From NCBI GenBank assembly GCA_036346225.1, contig JARFIW010000831.1, positions 2,604,001 through 2,668,000 on the forward strand: a DNA stretch of 64,000 nucleotides, given 5' to 3'. The notes under the pieces were generated by a model, which had not been told where the DNA came from, did no database searches, and saw nothing but the letters and a program-made list of their open reading frames with translations. Below are positions 22,243 to 34,579 of this stretch, in pieces (the first letter of the stretch is position 1; each line of letters opens with the position of its first letter). The position numbers and the translations under genes were made by a program. This DNA is from Platerodrilus igneus (Eukaryota > Arthropoda > Insecta > Coleoptera > Lycidae).

Positions 22243-25200
22243 GTCCATTCTGAATAGACCTGCACCTTGAAGAAGTTCTAAAATACTCGAACAGGTACAA
22301 TGGCTTGCATGTTTCAGTGAGCTAAGGAGCCGAACTACAGGTTTAACCAAATTAGTGGGGTCTTTAGTGAGGAACCAGAAGACAGGTCTCCGAAAGAGGA
22401 CAGTAGTTTTTTTAATACTTAGAGTGGCAGAGACTATTGAGGTCAGTATGGCATTCTAACACACACTACTGTGATGTGGACGGCAACGGTAAATCACCAC
22501 ATTACCTCCCAAGTACACAGCATACTTAAATTGTTATTAAAGATGATGACATCCTCTGGAATAAGAAATTCCTGAGTTAAAATAGTCCCCCATTCGGATC
22601 TCCAGGAGGGGACTAGTTCGGGGGATGTGATTCGAAAGTATGAAAAAAGTCATGAACATTCTGCAAGTCGGAGTGTGGAATGCCAAAAGTATGAAGCAAG
22701 TAGGTAAGCTAGAGAACTTGAAAATTGAAGTGGATAACTTAACAGTAGATATAGTAGGGATCAGCGAAGTTCCCTGGCCAGAGGCGGGAGATTTTTGGAG
22801 TGGAGACTTTGGGGTAATTCATATATGATCAGAAGAAAGCAAATTCGGGTATGGGAATAGTTATGCGAAAAAAGATAGGACAACATGTAGAAAATTACTT
22901 ACAAAAGAACGAAAGCGTACTCATGGTTAGATTAGAATCTAAATCGGTAAATACGGTAATAATACAAGTATACATGCCCATCCCTAGCTACAGTGAGGAA
23001 GAGGTAGAAGCGATTTACAAATATATCGAAGATATACTAATATATGTAAAAGGATATGAAAATTTAATAATTACAGGGGAGTTTAATGCGGCGAAACGAC
23101 AGGAGAAATAGGCTGGTAGAATTTTGTGACAAAAACAATTTGACCATCACAAACAAATTATTTCAACATCATGCTAGAAGACGATGCACGTGGAAGATGC
23201 CAGGAGATGTAGGAAGATATCAAATAGATTACATTCTTGTTAGACAACGGTTTAAGAATCAAGTAAAAGACTGTAGAAGCTACCCAGAAACAGATATAGA
23301 CACAGACCACAACATCCTAATATGAAGGCCTCTCTTACATTTAAAAATCTGAAAAAGAGGAACGGAAAAAGGTACTTTGACTTTGAGAAACTAAAAGATA
23401 AAGATATCCACAAAAGATTTGAAATAAAAGTCAAGTGAATTACTGAAAGATATCGGGAAAATTTCTTATACTAAGGAAGTAGAAACAGAATAAATCCAGT
23501 TTAGACATGGCGGCCAGAGATATTCTGGGGTATACACAAAAAAACAACCACAGATAACAAATGATATCCTGAATCTAATAGAAGAAAGACGAAAATAAAA
23601 AATAGATCAAATGAAACAGGAAAACAGAGATACAAAGCCATAAAATGTGAAATTATTCGCAAATTCAAAAAAGTTAAAGAACAACGGATTGATGAAAAGT
23701 GCAGAGGTACAAACTAAGATGGAAATAGGAAAGACAGACGAAGCATACAAACTAATGAGAATGAATTTTAGGGATATAAAACTGTCTAGCAAAAATATAA
23801 GGGATGCGGGAAAAAACGCCATTATAGAAAATGTAGAGAAAGTGGATAGATGGCAAGAATATATAGGGAATTTATGTGCAGGAGAGGAACTAACAGCATT
23901 AGAACACGAACCAGATATTGAAAAGGATGACTGGGATATCCTATACTTAGAAATGAGTGAATTAGCATTGAAATGTTTGAAAAATGGCAAAACATCGGGT
24001 ACAGATAAGGTCCAACCAGAAACTCTAAACGCCACTCGCCAAGCAGTAACAGAACGTCTCTTCCAAATTGTAAGCCATATGTATGAGACTGGCGAGATAC
24101 CCAAAGATTTCAAATGTAACATATAGTCACTATACCAAAAAAGAGAGGCTCGAATAGATGTGAAAATTTTCGAACAATAAGTTTGACAGCACATGTGTCA
24201 AAATATTAACTAGAATTGTACAAAGACGAATCGAAAAACGAGCTGAAGAAGTATTAGGAGAAGATCAATTTGGGTTTAGGTGAAACAGGGGAACACAGGA
24301 GGCTAGTTTAGCTCTGAGGGTGATAATAGAGAAAACAATAGAAAAAAGAGAGAGCGTGTATATAGGGTTTGTAGATCTGGACATTTGACAATGTATAATG
24401 GAAAAAGATGTTTGAAATACTCAAAAAGATTGGAATTAGTTTTAGGGATAGATGGATAGTACATAGCTTATACAAAGAGCAAACAGCGGTAAGAGAATTA
24501 GAGCAGGAACGTAGAGAAGTAAATATTAGGAAAGGTGTGAGAGAGGTACGTGCCCTATCCCCATTAATTTTTAACTTGTACATTGAAGAGGCAAAGAATA
24601 CTGTTAAATGCAGGAATACATTTGGAGTTATTATGCAGGGACAAAAGATTGGTATGCTTAGATTTGCAGATGATATAGTGGTATTAGCATCTAGCAAGGA
24701 CGAGTTAGAAGCTGCTCTTTAATGAAATGGAAACAGTTCTGACTTAGAGATACGGTATGAAAATTAACAAAAATAAAACTAAAATACTAAGATGCAAAGG
24801 AGGGGAAAATAAATTAAAAACTAGAATATAAATAGGTAATGAGAACTTACAAGACGTTAAGGATTTCTGCTACCTAGGAAGCCAAATAACACAAGAATGG
24901 AAGAGTACAAAGGATATAAAATTAACATTTAACAAGAAAAAGCAATTACTGTGTTCAAAGACAACAAACATAGAAACAGGAAAAAGATTACTTAAAACAT
25001 GTGTGGAGCACAGCACTTTACGGCTGTGAAACCTGGACAGTAGGAGAAGCGGGCAGGAAAAAGATAGAAGCCTTTGAAATGTGGTGCTACAGATGTATGA
25101 TGAAGATATCATGGACAGACAAAGTTAAGAACACAGAGGTACTAGAAATGGTAGGGACAGAAAAAAGTATGCGGAAAACAGTGAAAAATAGAGGAGATAG

Positions 25201-25600
25201 GCCACATACCGAGGCATGAGGGAATAGCGTGGAATATATTAGAAGCAGAGATAGGAAAAAAGAGAGGTAGAGGTAGACCTAGGCTAGACTATTGCACACA
25301 AATAGCAAAAGATGTAAGCTGTGTGCATTCCAAGGCAATGTGCAGGATAGCTCAGAATAGAAATCATTGGAGGTACGCATCCAACCAATTTGAAGATGGA
25401 AAACTTAATAACAAAAAAAATAACAGGAATTAAATCTGATGATTATTATAAGTAACTACAGGTATTGGTTTTATAATACTCTCAACTAGTGTTGATTGTG
25501 CGAAAGGATTTACTGGAAAACTATTAATTCAGCAAATGACTAAGTGTTTGGGGATCCTTGGCAGCCACAGTCTACTTAACCCCCTTCACATACCACTAAA
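22243..25600 (+). mobile_element. RTE-type LINE, copy 1, nested in LINE C
   Basis: The 5' end (CATTCTGAATAGACCTGCAC) follows LINE C sequence directly. A GC-richer leader runs to about 22630 and shares its landmarks, in reverse, with copies 2 and 3. The coding part is at 22640-25430 and the 3' UTR runs to about 25600 (CTTAACCCCCTTCACATACC). This is the most complete of three copies in the window. It sits inside LINE C, so it is younger than LINE C. Confidence 0.85.
22640..25430 (+). pseudogene. RTE endonuclease/reverse transcriptase polyprotein, frameshifted
   Basis: The endonuclease begins NILQVGVWNAKSMKQVGKLE, with VDIVGISEVPW near 22760, QVYMPIPSYSEEEV near 22970, NLIITGEFNA near 23080 (GDFN position changed to GEFN) and YQIDYILVRQRF near 23230. 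The RT part follows: NGKTSGTDKVQPE near 24000, EDQFGFR near 24270, VYIGFVDL near 24370, REVRALSPLIFNLYIEEA near 24560 and LRFADDIVVLASS near 24670 with the catalytic FADD. The tail has TALYGCETWTVGE at 25010 and RGRGRPRLDY near 25270. This set is the insect RTE family often misannotated as 'craniofacial development protein 2-like'. At least five frame breaks are present, so it is inactive. Confidence 0.87.
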
Positions 25601-26475
25601 TTTTGATAAAATAGGGCATATAATTAGGAAACAACAGAAGAGGAATCGAGCTGTATCCAGGCTGTGGGAATTTCAGGGAACGGTGTAAGCTAGCTCAGAA
25701 AAGAAATAAGTGAAAGTACACGTCCAACCAGTTTCAAGACGTAAAACCTAATGACAAAAAGATAATTGCACTTAAATCTGATGATTATTATAAACAACTG
25801 CAGATGTTGATTTTGAAATATTTTCAACTAATGTTGACTGTGCGAAAGGATATATTGGAAAACTACTAATTCAGCAAATGTTCAAGCGTTGGGGGGGATC
25901 TTGGTAGCTGCAGGCTGCTTAACCCCCTTCACATACTACTGAATATCGGGGAAATAGGGTATATATTTATAAACAATAGAAAGGGAACCGAACTGCATTT
26001 AACAAGAAAAGCAGCGGCTATGTTTGAAGACAACAAACATAGAGACCAGGAGAAAATTGATAAACGCATGTGTGAAGCATAGCACAGTATGCCTATGAAA
26101 TACGGGCAGTAGGAGAACCTGACAGAAAAACGGTAGAGGGCTTTTGGAATGTTGTGCTTAAAATGTATGAGGATAATAGCATGGACAGACAAAGTTAATA
26201 ACAAAGAGGTTATAGAAACAGTAGGTCAATAAAGGTATCTGTGGAAAAGAAATAGGAGAAATAGAAGGGCAGGATATGTTCTAGGGCATTTTTGGGGAAT
26301 AATACGGGATATATTACAAGCAGCGATAGGAAACAGGAGGTAGCGGTAGACCTAGATCAGACTATTGCACACAGATAGTGAAAGATGCAGACTGTGGAAA
26401 TTTCAAGAAATGTATAGGTTAGCACAGAATATGAAACAATGAGGATACGCGTCTAACAAGTTCCAGGACATAATG
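25601..26475 (+). repeat. two extra 5'-truncated RTE 3' ends in tandem
   Basis: After the 3' UTR of RTE copy 1, its end is repeated. About 25640-25960 again has CTGATGATTATTATAA, GCGAAAGGAT and CTTAACCCCCTTCACATAC. A longer piece at 25985-26475 restarts at the RT tail (TTTAACAAGAAAAGCAG, GGACAGACAAAGTTAA, AGACTATTGCACACAGATAG). All three are in the same orientation. Either template switching during insertion or unequal exchange could produce this. Confidence 0.7.
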
Positions 26476-27000
26476 ATGATGCAGAGTTTGTGTTGAAGAA
26501 AATTGTACAGAAAATAAGTGACTTGTCAAGAATAAATCAATATGTTAGTAAATGAACACGGTTACTTATTTACCAAACAGTTATTGCTCCACACTTGGAG
26601 TACTGCTCTATTATTCTTTTCAAGCAAAGTCCATGCATACTAAAAAGTTTTAAATAAAGCAAAATAAAGCAATGAGTCTAGTATTAAAAGCTAGTAAGTG
26701 TAATAGGATAGTAGACATGTTGGAATGTCTCAACTTTATGAGTGTACTTAAAAGATTAAAGTTTAATATGTTGGTGTTTGTATTTAAACTAATAAACAAT
26801 TTGTTTGAGAATAACACTTTCAAGCAATCAGAAATACATAACTATGTAACTAGAAATAGTGACCACATTACTGTAAGTTTGTATAGATCATCATTTGGCC
26901 AAAATCAGTTAAGGATGAAAGGTGGTAATATGTTCAATAAACTTCCTAAACATGTTTGAGAGAGTGCTAATCTGAGGTCGTTTAAAAAGCAATTGTAACC
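26476..27000 (+). mobile_element. LINE C, C-terminal end, resumed after the RTE block
   Basis: The plus strand reads KKIVQKISDLSRINQYVSK, then VIAPHLEYCSIILF, then in a new frame MSLVLKASKCNRIVDMLECL (26672 onward), RLKFNMLVFVFKLINNLFEN and NMFNKLPKHV to 26959. This is the block that follows the RT domain in such LINEs, and it is missing from the piece that stops at 22242. Hence the two are one element split by about 4.2 kb. A stop at 26959 replaces a residue; sense continues to SFKKQL. Confidence 0.8.
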
Positions 27001-29574
27001 TTCGGTTTAGTTTACGAGTCATTTTAGTCATCGTACATATATTTCATATTTAAAATTCCATATTTTAATACAATAATGGTACAATGTAAATTCCTAAAAA
27101 CCGAAGTGCGAGTTTCAACACGTCATATCTTATTCTTTGTAAAGGCAGGTGGCCGGAGTTCTAAGAAATCATGCTGCAACCACATGTCGTTCGAATGTTT
27201 TGGCTATTAGCTATCGTTCTTAGTTACAGTGTTAAAGGATTGGTGCGTCGCTCACCTACGATCGCGAGGAACGGGGCACAGAGGTTCACCCCTATAGTTT
27301 TAAGTTAGTTCGCCTTAGCTATGTAGAGGGTTAACACGTGTATAGCTTGGCAGGCCGCAAGACGCGAAGGTGTAACAATCACGTGCAAGTAGCTTATCGT
27401 GTCGTGTCGAAGTCGATGACCGGTTCTTCGAACGAAGTAGCTCCTTATTTTTGTATTTGGAGGATTTTCAAAGCACATGGATTAAAGTATTGGTCATACT
27501 ACGACGTTCTATTTACAATCAAGTTACGGATTATTTATTTGCATTCGAGGGCGGTAGTGATAGTGAAAGGACATTGTTAAGATTAAACCCTCTTCTAACA
27601 AACTTGTATAGTAGTTATGCGGTAGGATAAGTAATCATCCTTACATAAATTAACGATAGGTTATTAGAAATACATTGATTGAGTAAGGTTAGTGCGAATA
27701 TTTGTTTCGCTTGCTTTCTGCAATTATTACCCTAAGGGGCCACGAGGTAAATGCCGCTTCTATTACAAAATTACCGGTTTAGTGTTGTCAAAGTACATTT
27801 ACGTATGGTCTATATGTATGGTCTATACGTACAGCAATTGTTTCTTGCTCCCGATACAATCAGGAACGTTTCATAATTCCGTGGGATCAAATAAACCGTT
27901 TGCTGATGGTGCCGACCTGGAGTCCCGTCCAACATGCAGCGCAGGGCTCCCAAGTATGCTGAATTCCTGTGAAAGTAAACATCAGTACTGTAAGTCATTG
28001 TTATCCTTTATGAGCTTTCACTGTTTACATTTTGCTTACATCTTTGTATATTTTATGACTGATCAAAGTAATTATTCTAATTTACGTATCTAGTAAGTCA
28101 CTTTAAACATAGTGGTAGGAGGATCCTTAGGGCGAGTTATAAAACGACTTTGTGTAAATACATATTGTTGGTTATATCTGATTTGCCGTAATTAATATAG
28201 AACATTATTATTGTAGTGGTGTATTATTTTAAGGTGCAATTAATACTAGGTAATTGTCGCGATACAAGGTATTATTTTAAGATACCTAGACAACTTGAGT
28301 TAATTAAAATTAGAAGTTTAAGAATCACCCATCATTGTTAGCAGGAATTCAGGAAAGTTTGCATAACCTAAATAGAAGTGCTAATATTAGCTGATAATTA
28401 TACATTTTCAGAAACCAGGCGACACATATCAGCTTGGTCAGTGAGCTTGTATAAAATTGCCCTAGTATTTAGTTATACGGGTTCTTGTCCGCAAGGTACG
28501 AAGTTTCCCTTGTTTTGGACGTACCACCATCCAGGCAAGGAATCCACGTCCTTTTAAGACGAAACCTAATTAAAAATAAGGGTGGTGCCCACAACCTTAA
28601 TTTGCGACATTACCGTCACAGTACTTCCCTCGATTCGACCCCACCCCGTCGCGACTGTAGCTAGTGAGCCGCGGCTGGACTTACCTTTCAGGTTGATTCA
28701 CGGTGTTTGTTCGTGTCAATCCCCTCCATCGTTCTGTAAATTTGGCACGTAACACAATGTGCATATTTTGTAAATCAATCAGATGATTGTTTGTAAAGAC
28801 ATATATCTGTATTTATATTTATGTTTAAAAACCTTTTCTATTGATATTTTGGATTACATGTATTCTAATAGCCATAGGCTAATATATTTATAATAATAAT
28901 AATAAATCTTTTGACTTTTGTAAACATTACAAAAATTTCTTTTATATGCAGGGTTATAGATTTTATTCTGGAAGGATAGATTCTTATTAAAGTGCAAGCT
29001 CATGTAGTAATCAATAAATTTCTTTAACTTCTAAGTGCTTATAAAATTTTGTTGAACTAAAATTTTTTATTTGGTGCTTATCCTAAATCTCGTTTTAATA
29101 ATTTCATTTAAACAGTTGTCGAGCAATTGAATCAATTAACAGTATTTAAATTCTGAATTTTAGTTTTGATTTATCCTGGTTTGAGCTCATTTACTATGGC
29201 ATAGGTGCCATTTAATTAAAATAAAACAATTTTGCTTATTCAATTATTTGTTAAATAGTGATTTAACTACAAACTTAGACGTTGTATATTTGTATTTGTA
29301 CAACCTTATACATTTAGTTATGTGTAAATAGGGCTAACTATTGTATATAATTTAATTCAAGAATATGTTGAGATTCAACATTATCTAGATTTTCGTTTTA
29401 TTTGTTAACTGAACTGACTTCACAGTTTTAAGAGCGGGGTCTTGAGGACCTTTGATTACTTGTGCAAAGCGTTAAAAAGCTGAACCCATATGAATACCCT
29501 GAGAAGGAGACTCATTGCTCTTTATAATTTTTTTGAATCCCTAATGTTCAATCTTTGTTAACTTCCTATTGTAG
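27001..29574. other. intron 2, GC-richer unassigned block
   Basis: About 27100-28770 is less AT-rich than its surroundings. It has a TATA-like GTATAAAATT near 28450 and a TGGTGCCCACAACC near 28585, which could be the leader of an LTR element. I could not find matching LTR ends or any pol/gag motif. The remainder to 29574 is plain AT-rich DNA with an (AAT)n run near 28890-28905. Confidence 0.3.
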
Positions 29575-29799
29575 AAAGATACAGTTGTATAGTGGAAGAT
29601 ATGGAAGGTAGCATATCTTTAACGTGCAGACAACACTCACACATGGAACCTCCATTTTACCTCTCATCATAAACGAGGGCGTATTTTTGTGAAAAATGCT
29701 TGCCTGACATTTTTCAAGTGGACCATGTCGAGATTCGAACTCGACCCTGGACATAGTCCTCACATGTGTATCAACTACATCACAAAGCTGCTTTTTAGT
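29575..29799 (-). mobile_element. tRNA-derived SINE, copy 2
   Basis: On the minus strand an A-box-like TGATGTAGTTGAT and a B box AGTTCGAATC are followed by CACTTGAAAAATGTCAGGCA, TTTTTCACAAAAA, TGAGTGTTGTCTGCACG and TTAAAGATA. The same blocks occur in the same order at 1879-2092. It lies in intron 2 of the coiled-coil gene. Confidence 0.7.
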
Positions 29800-31648
29800 A
29801 CACTACAGCCATGCATCTGCCAAGGTGAATGCGGTATACATTAGTACGTATAGCTTTGTTTCTTTCAAACAAAGTAATTTCTAAGAAGTATTGATTACAA
29901 ACTAAAATTGTTGCTTATCTTATTTTAAATTTACAGAACCAAACTTATTCTTTTGTAGATGGTTTACCTGGTTATGATTATTTACATGCTTGTAAGATTT
30001 GTTTTTGGTCAGAAAAAATCCTTGACAGATATTCTATTAAAAGGTCAGAGTATTTCGAACTCTGATTACAAATTCTCTTGGTAAAACCCTTTACATAAAA
30101 TTATTATATGATTAACACTTATTATTATACCTTACATCAAATATAAATCAGTTAAAAATAAATCTAAACATGATACTTGCAGAATCCACAAAAAGTTCCT
30201 CGTAATCAAATATCTTCTCACTTTTAATTGACGTGAAATCAGCTTACAAGATTCTCCGTATTAAAAATTCTCCTTTCAAACAGCAATTACCAAAGTACAT
30301 TTCTGGTTAAATCTTTCTCTCGATTATTTAAAAATAGCATTATCTTGAAGAACTTTCCCTCTTGTAATTAATAATTTTCATTTTTTGTTGTAAGTTACGT
30401 TTAAAACATTGCTTTATTTCCGTATAGAAACCGCTTGCACTTTAAAATAAAATTTTGAATCTAATTTCAGAATCGAATGACTTCGAATCTAATCAGTGAA
30501 TCTCGAATGAATAAACGCTTCCTTTATATACAAATTTATCTGTTTCCAGAAGCTTACTAGAAAAATGTAGAACATTATGATGCACGGTTTCTTGGTAAAA
30601 CCAACTAATGCTTAAAATCGTCGAGCTTTATTGCCTTGTTATTTCGTTCCAGTTATCCCTGACGCGTTCTATATGTCCTTGTCTCACATACTATTATTGT
30701 GGCGTATCCTTTCTCTCCAACACTGAATGCGAAAATCATAAATTATTTTTGTCAGTTATTCCCGAGATTTTGCAGATTTTTCGTGTCTTAGCCGCTTCTA
30801 TGAATAAAATGTTTATTTATTAATGAGTTTATATGAATTTGACATATTTCTAAAAACTGATGACTCATCCTTTTATGTTTTAGAAAATTCTCTATTTAAA
30901 AATCAATTGCTATTATCCACTGGGTAATGAATTTAAACTTTAATTGCTTTTTAATGCAAAAGAAGATTTAAATGCACATTAATTTTAGTTTCTTAAACTA
31001 AAAGGGTACAGCTAGTACTCTTTTATGCTATTTACAGCAAATCAAAATCATTTTTATCGAAAATGTATTGATAATTAATAAGTGAAAATAAATGGCTTTG
31101 TATTTATCTTAAAATGATCGTACATTCGCATTAAATGCGTTTTACGGTATCTTACAATTAATTATTTTTAGATATACAACTTACGTTACTTGCTATTTGT
31201 TTACAATACACTTATATATTATAGGGTGATTATTTATACACGCGCAATTTGCGTTTTTGCATGGCTCTTTAATGAATAAAAGTGCGCTTGTATTTTATAG
31301 CGTGTAACCATGAATCCACGGAAATTTTTACTTTTCCGGATTATATCATATTTTGGTGGGATTTATTTTTAGAATTAGAGTTTAACCTCTTGTGACCCCT
31401 TATCACGTCAGTATATTAACAAAATTCTGTTTATTGTTAAATCGCCGTGCTGCAATGCATGTCCAACACTTGTATAGACAAAAATATTTCGTGAATTATA
31501 TCATAAAGTTTACGTAACATTTGCTAAATATTGGAATCCTAATGCAATTAATAAACCAGTTGCAAAAGACGAACAGACACATTATCATAGGACCACTATT
31601 TAAGCATATTTTTAATATGAACATCCTGGTAATTTTTTACATTTTTAG
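29800..31648. other. intron 2, 3' part
   Basis: AT-rich with no element recognised. It ends in the acceptor TTTTTACATTTTTAG at 31648. Confidence 0.5.
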
Positions 31649-31821
31649 ACAGCTGAAAGAGAATCATTGCAAGAACTTCTACAAAAATCTGAAATGCAAA
31701 ACTATGATTTAATGCAAAAAGTAAATGAACTAAAGGCACAACATAATTGCGATCTTGCATATCAGAAAGAACTAATGGATGAGGATGCCAAAATTCGCAC
31801 TAAGATTGGACAATTATCAAA
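31649..31821 (+). CDS. coiled-coil protein gene, coding exon 3
   Basis: This exon has 57 codons plus two bases, from TAERESLQELLQKSEMQNYD to KIRTKIGQLS. It starts in phase 0 after ATTTTTAG and ends with AA before GTACAT; the split codon is completed by T at 31865 (Asn). Heptads of Leu, Met and Ile continue the coiled coil. The intron that follows is only 43 nt (31822-31864), close to the lower limit for spliceosomal introns. Confidence 0.82.
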
Positions 31822-31864
31822 GTACATATTTCAGTCTTATTTGCTTTTAATAATTTTGTTACAG

Positions 31865-32028
31865 TGCCCTGCAGAAAATACAAGCAGAACAGTCTGAGCT
31901 TATCAAAGTATCAAATATCACAGAAACATGTGCAGAATTACAAAAAATGGTTGATTTTTATCGACAGGAGTATTATAAATGCAGACAAAGTTATTGCAGT
32001 ATTTCCGAGAAGTTGGTTGTTGCTAATT
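31865..32028 (+). CDS. coiled-coil protein gene, coding exon 4
   Basis: The acceptor is TTGTTACAG and the donor AATT|GTAAGT. It encodes ALQKIQAEQSELIKVSNITE, then CAELQKMVDFYRQEYYKCRQ and SISEKLVVAN. The Tyr/Cys-rich FYRQEYYKCRQSYC patch interrupts the regular heptads and could be a hinge or contact site. The next intron is 45 nt. Confidence 0.82.
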
Positions 32029-32073
32029 GTAAGTATATTTTTCAATATAACATAACTAAAAAGCTTTTTACAG

Positions 32074-32156
32074 CCGCACTAGAAAAGTTTCAATCCCTAA
32101 CATTTGATAACGAAAATTTTGCTAATAAGAATGAAACTCAAATAATAATGCATGAG
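32074..32156 (+). CDS. coiled-coil protein gene, coding exon 5
   Basis: A short exon of 83 nt that completes the split Ser codon and encodes ALEKFQSLTFDNENFANKNE and TQIIMHE, in phase with both neighbours. It is flanked by CTTTTTACAG and GAG|GTACAT. The following intron is 50 nt. Confidence 0.8.
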
Positions 32157-32206
32157 GTACATTAATTATGTTAACCAATCGTGTTAGTGAATATACCAAA
32201 TTTTAG

Positions 32207-32377
32207 TGGGAAAAAGCAATACAGCGATTTACAGAAAATCAAAAGGTTCAAAATGAAATTATAGACAATTTAACACAAGCTTTAAAAAGTGAAAAAGAAA
32301 CCAACATCAAAATATGTTTGAACCAAGCTGAGACAGAAGATAAAATGATGTATTGCAAAAGGAAAATGAAAAACTAA
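32207..32377 (+). CDS. coiled-coil protein gene, last coding exon, frameshifted end
   Basis: After acceptor CAAATTTTAG the exon encodes WEKAIQRFTENQKVQNEIID, NLTQALKSEKETN and then EDKMMYCKRKMKN before TAA at 32375-32377. The last dozen residues look out of phase. A second frame overlaps from 32353 and stays open to a stop at 32470-32472. It continues the heptad pattern (LQKENEKLKKLLRLKKNL) and ends in an acidic tail with SETQTD and IKHEPIE. The simplest reading is loss of one base near 32346, or a sequencing error. If real, the protein is about 302 residues and lacks its old tail. TQT is the core of dynein light chain LC8-binding motifs and IKHE fits a SUMO site; both are inferences. Confidence 0.78.
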   Translation, partial: WEKAIQRFTENQKVQNEIIDNLTQALKSEKETNIKICLNQAETEDKMMYCKRKMKN

Positions 32378-33763
32378 AGAAGTTGTTGAGATTAAAAAAA
32401 AATCTTAGTGAAAGTGAAACACAAACTGATGTTTTTATTAAACATGAACCAATAGAAATTGAGATTTCTTAATGTTCCTTTGGTACAATTGTAATTTATA
32501 GTTGTAAGTTTTTGTAGTTTCCTGTATCTATATATAAGTGTATCAAAAACGTTTTAAACATACGTAATGTAAATCAAACATAATTAAAAATTTGTTTCGG
32601 TATAAAAAGGTTTAGGTTAATATTTACAGGGTAACATTGACATTTTTCCAAATATTTTGCCCAGTACTTTAAAGTAAACTGCAAATTTCAATTTCTTAAA
32701 ATAATATGTATTGTCTCTTCTTTAATGAATTCGTCTTGAAGTACAAGACAGTAAATTATTGTGGTATTTGGATTTTTTATACAAAATTCTCAACTTCATA
32801 TGATTTTTGACTTACATTTATTTTCCAGAAAGATGCTATTTACTTTTTAAATCGCAAAGGATTTGGCTAAGAAATATAAAACTCCCTAATAAATCAAGTA
32901 AATATTAGTAGTTAGTTTCTATAGCTATAAATTTATCTAACTAGCTGTAAACCCTATAAACATTGCATTTAACGATGGATGGTGTGTATTCTAACATGAA
33001 GATATAATTCTTTGAATATAAAAATTATCAGACCGAAAGAGGTATTTGATTGACAAAAGTTACTTCTTCTCTGTTTCTAGATGGTGATGCTTCTTAGTTT
33101 TAGTAATACATTTATGATTTGCCGATTGGCAATAAAACTGGTCGATACTGTGCAGCTTCAACAACTGCTTTTTAAAATGCACGAGCTCTCTTCAGTAATC
33201 TTACATCTGCACGTTATCGTGTCGAGATCTTGGCTTTTTATGTCATGAGCAAATAAAACTCGGCAAAGTTATCCTTTATCTCAAGACTCAATTTCTAAAT
33301 GTGCAATTTCCATCAATTTCATTCAAATTTCAAGTTAAATTCTACTACAACTTTAAAAACCATTGTTCAAGAAGTTGTTGAGTTTGAAGTTCTTTAGCTC
33401 TGTAATACTTCCAGTTTCTTAAGGACTAAAAACTTTAATTTCCTACCTGTTTACGGTCAACTTGCAAGGCTTTTTAGCGTTTCTCTGTGAGAAATAACTT
33501 TTCCCCCTATTCGCTTATTTCTGCGCACAAACCCATCTAAAAGCTCTAATAAAATGGGAAATCTTCTACTACAACGTTGTGGTTTCGGCGTTCTGGTGCA
33601 TAAACTCTGTTAAAATTATACTTTTTATTTTACTAATAAATTTTTCTAACAGTATAACAATCTAGTGTAGAAAATTATTGCATTCTTTGTTTTCATTGGT
33701 GTAAATACAAATTATTTTTTGTATTTTTAATGATACCACAGTAGTATTGTAATATGGTGTATG
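32378..33763. other. 3' flank of coiled-coil gene
   Basis: Includes the out-of-frame former tail up to 32472 and the likely 3' UTR. AATTAAAAATTT near 32580 is a weak poly(A) signal candidate. Nothing else recognised. Confidence 0.4.
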
Positions 33764-33927
33764 TTGTGTTTAAGTTGTTAAAATTATAATTATATATACG
33801 TAAAGAACCTTGGTGTTTGATGGCAGGTAACGATTCATCTTAGATCCTTATCCTATGACCTTTTTTTCTTGTTCAAAGGTGAGTCGAGGAGGCCGATTCT
33901 GCTTCCAAGCTGGAATTCGGTAAGTTA
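33764..33927 (+). repeat. BEL-associated leader/LTR piece, left inverted copy
   Basis: This stretch (TGTGTTTAAGTTGTTAAAAT ... CTTGGTGTTTGATGGCAGG ... GAGTCGAGGAGG) matches 36841-37008 in reverse complement over about 160 bp at high identity. Its right edge GGAATTCGGTAAGT contains a splice-donor-like site. It stands upstream of the BEL gag, so it is likely LTR or 5' leader of that element. Confidence 0.65.
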
Positions 33928-34579
33928 TATTAATAATTATTATTATTTATTGATTATGGAAATACGGTCCCTTATTGGTTGAATTAATATTTTTATGATT
34001 TGATATTTAAATATAAACCAGAGTTCAGCGAATAGCAATAATATATTTGGTATACCTTAGAACCGGATTTCTGGTTTATTTATTTGTAGATTGAGCCAAT
34101 AGCACCAAAGGTTCTTTACATTAATTTCGCTTTCGTTAGTTGCATTGAATTCATATAAGAATTAATTGTTTAAAATAAGTTTATTTCGAATATATTAATC
34201 GGTCCGACAAGATTCTCAGATGCGTCACATGAGTTATCAAAAAATAATATCAATTGTTTGAACCTATACATTCCCAAGTTTTAATTTTATTTTGGTTGGA
34301 ATTTGTTACAAGTGCGATAATTAATTTAATTTGCCTATATGCATAACAGGAATCACTATCATACCTTATTTGAATTATCATTTCGTGTTGTGGTCATTTG
34401 ATAGTGAATCACTGTTTATAATCATATTTCGTTGGTTTGGTTGGCAAATGTTATTTATAATGTACATACTATTTGAATAATTATAACATAAAACTGCTAT
34501 CAAAATTAGCTTAAAAATTCTGGTTACCGTTTGGGTATTAATTGGGCCTATATTTAAAAGCTTTGAATTCCAGAAAAGA

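Noticed and set aside
23607..25112. Minus-strand frames of up to 195 codons, Ser/Phe-rich
   Set aside because: Antisense to the RTE polyprotein of copy 1.
27100..28770. Full LTR retrotransposon
   Set aside because: A TATA-like box and a PBS-like string are present, but no paired LTR or gag/pol sequence could be found.
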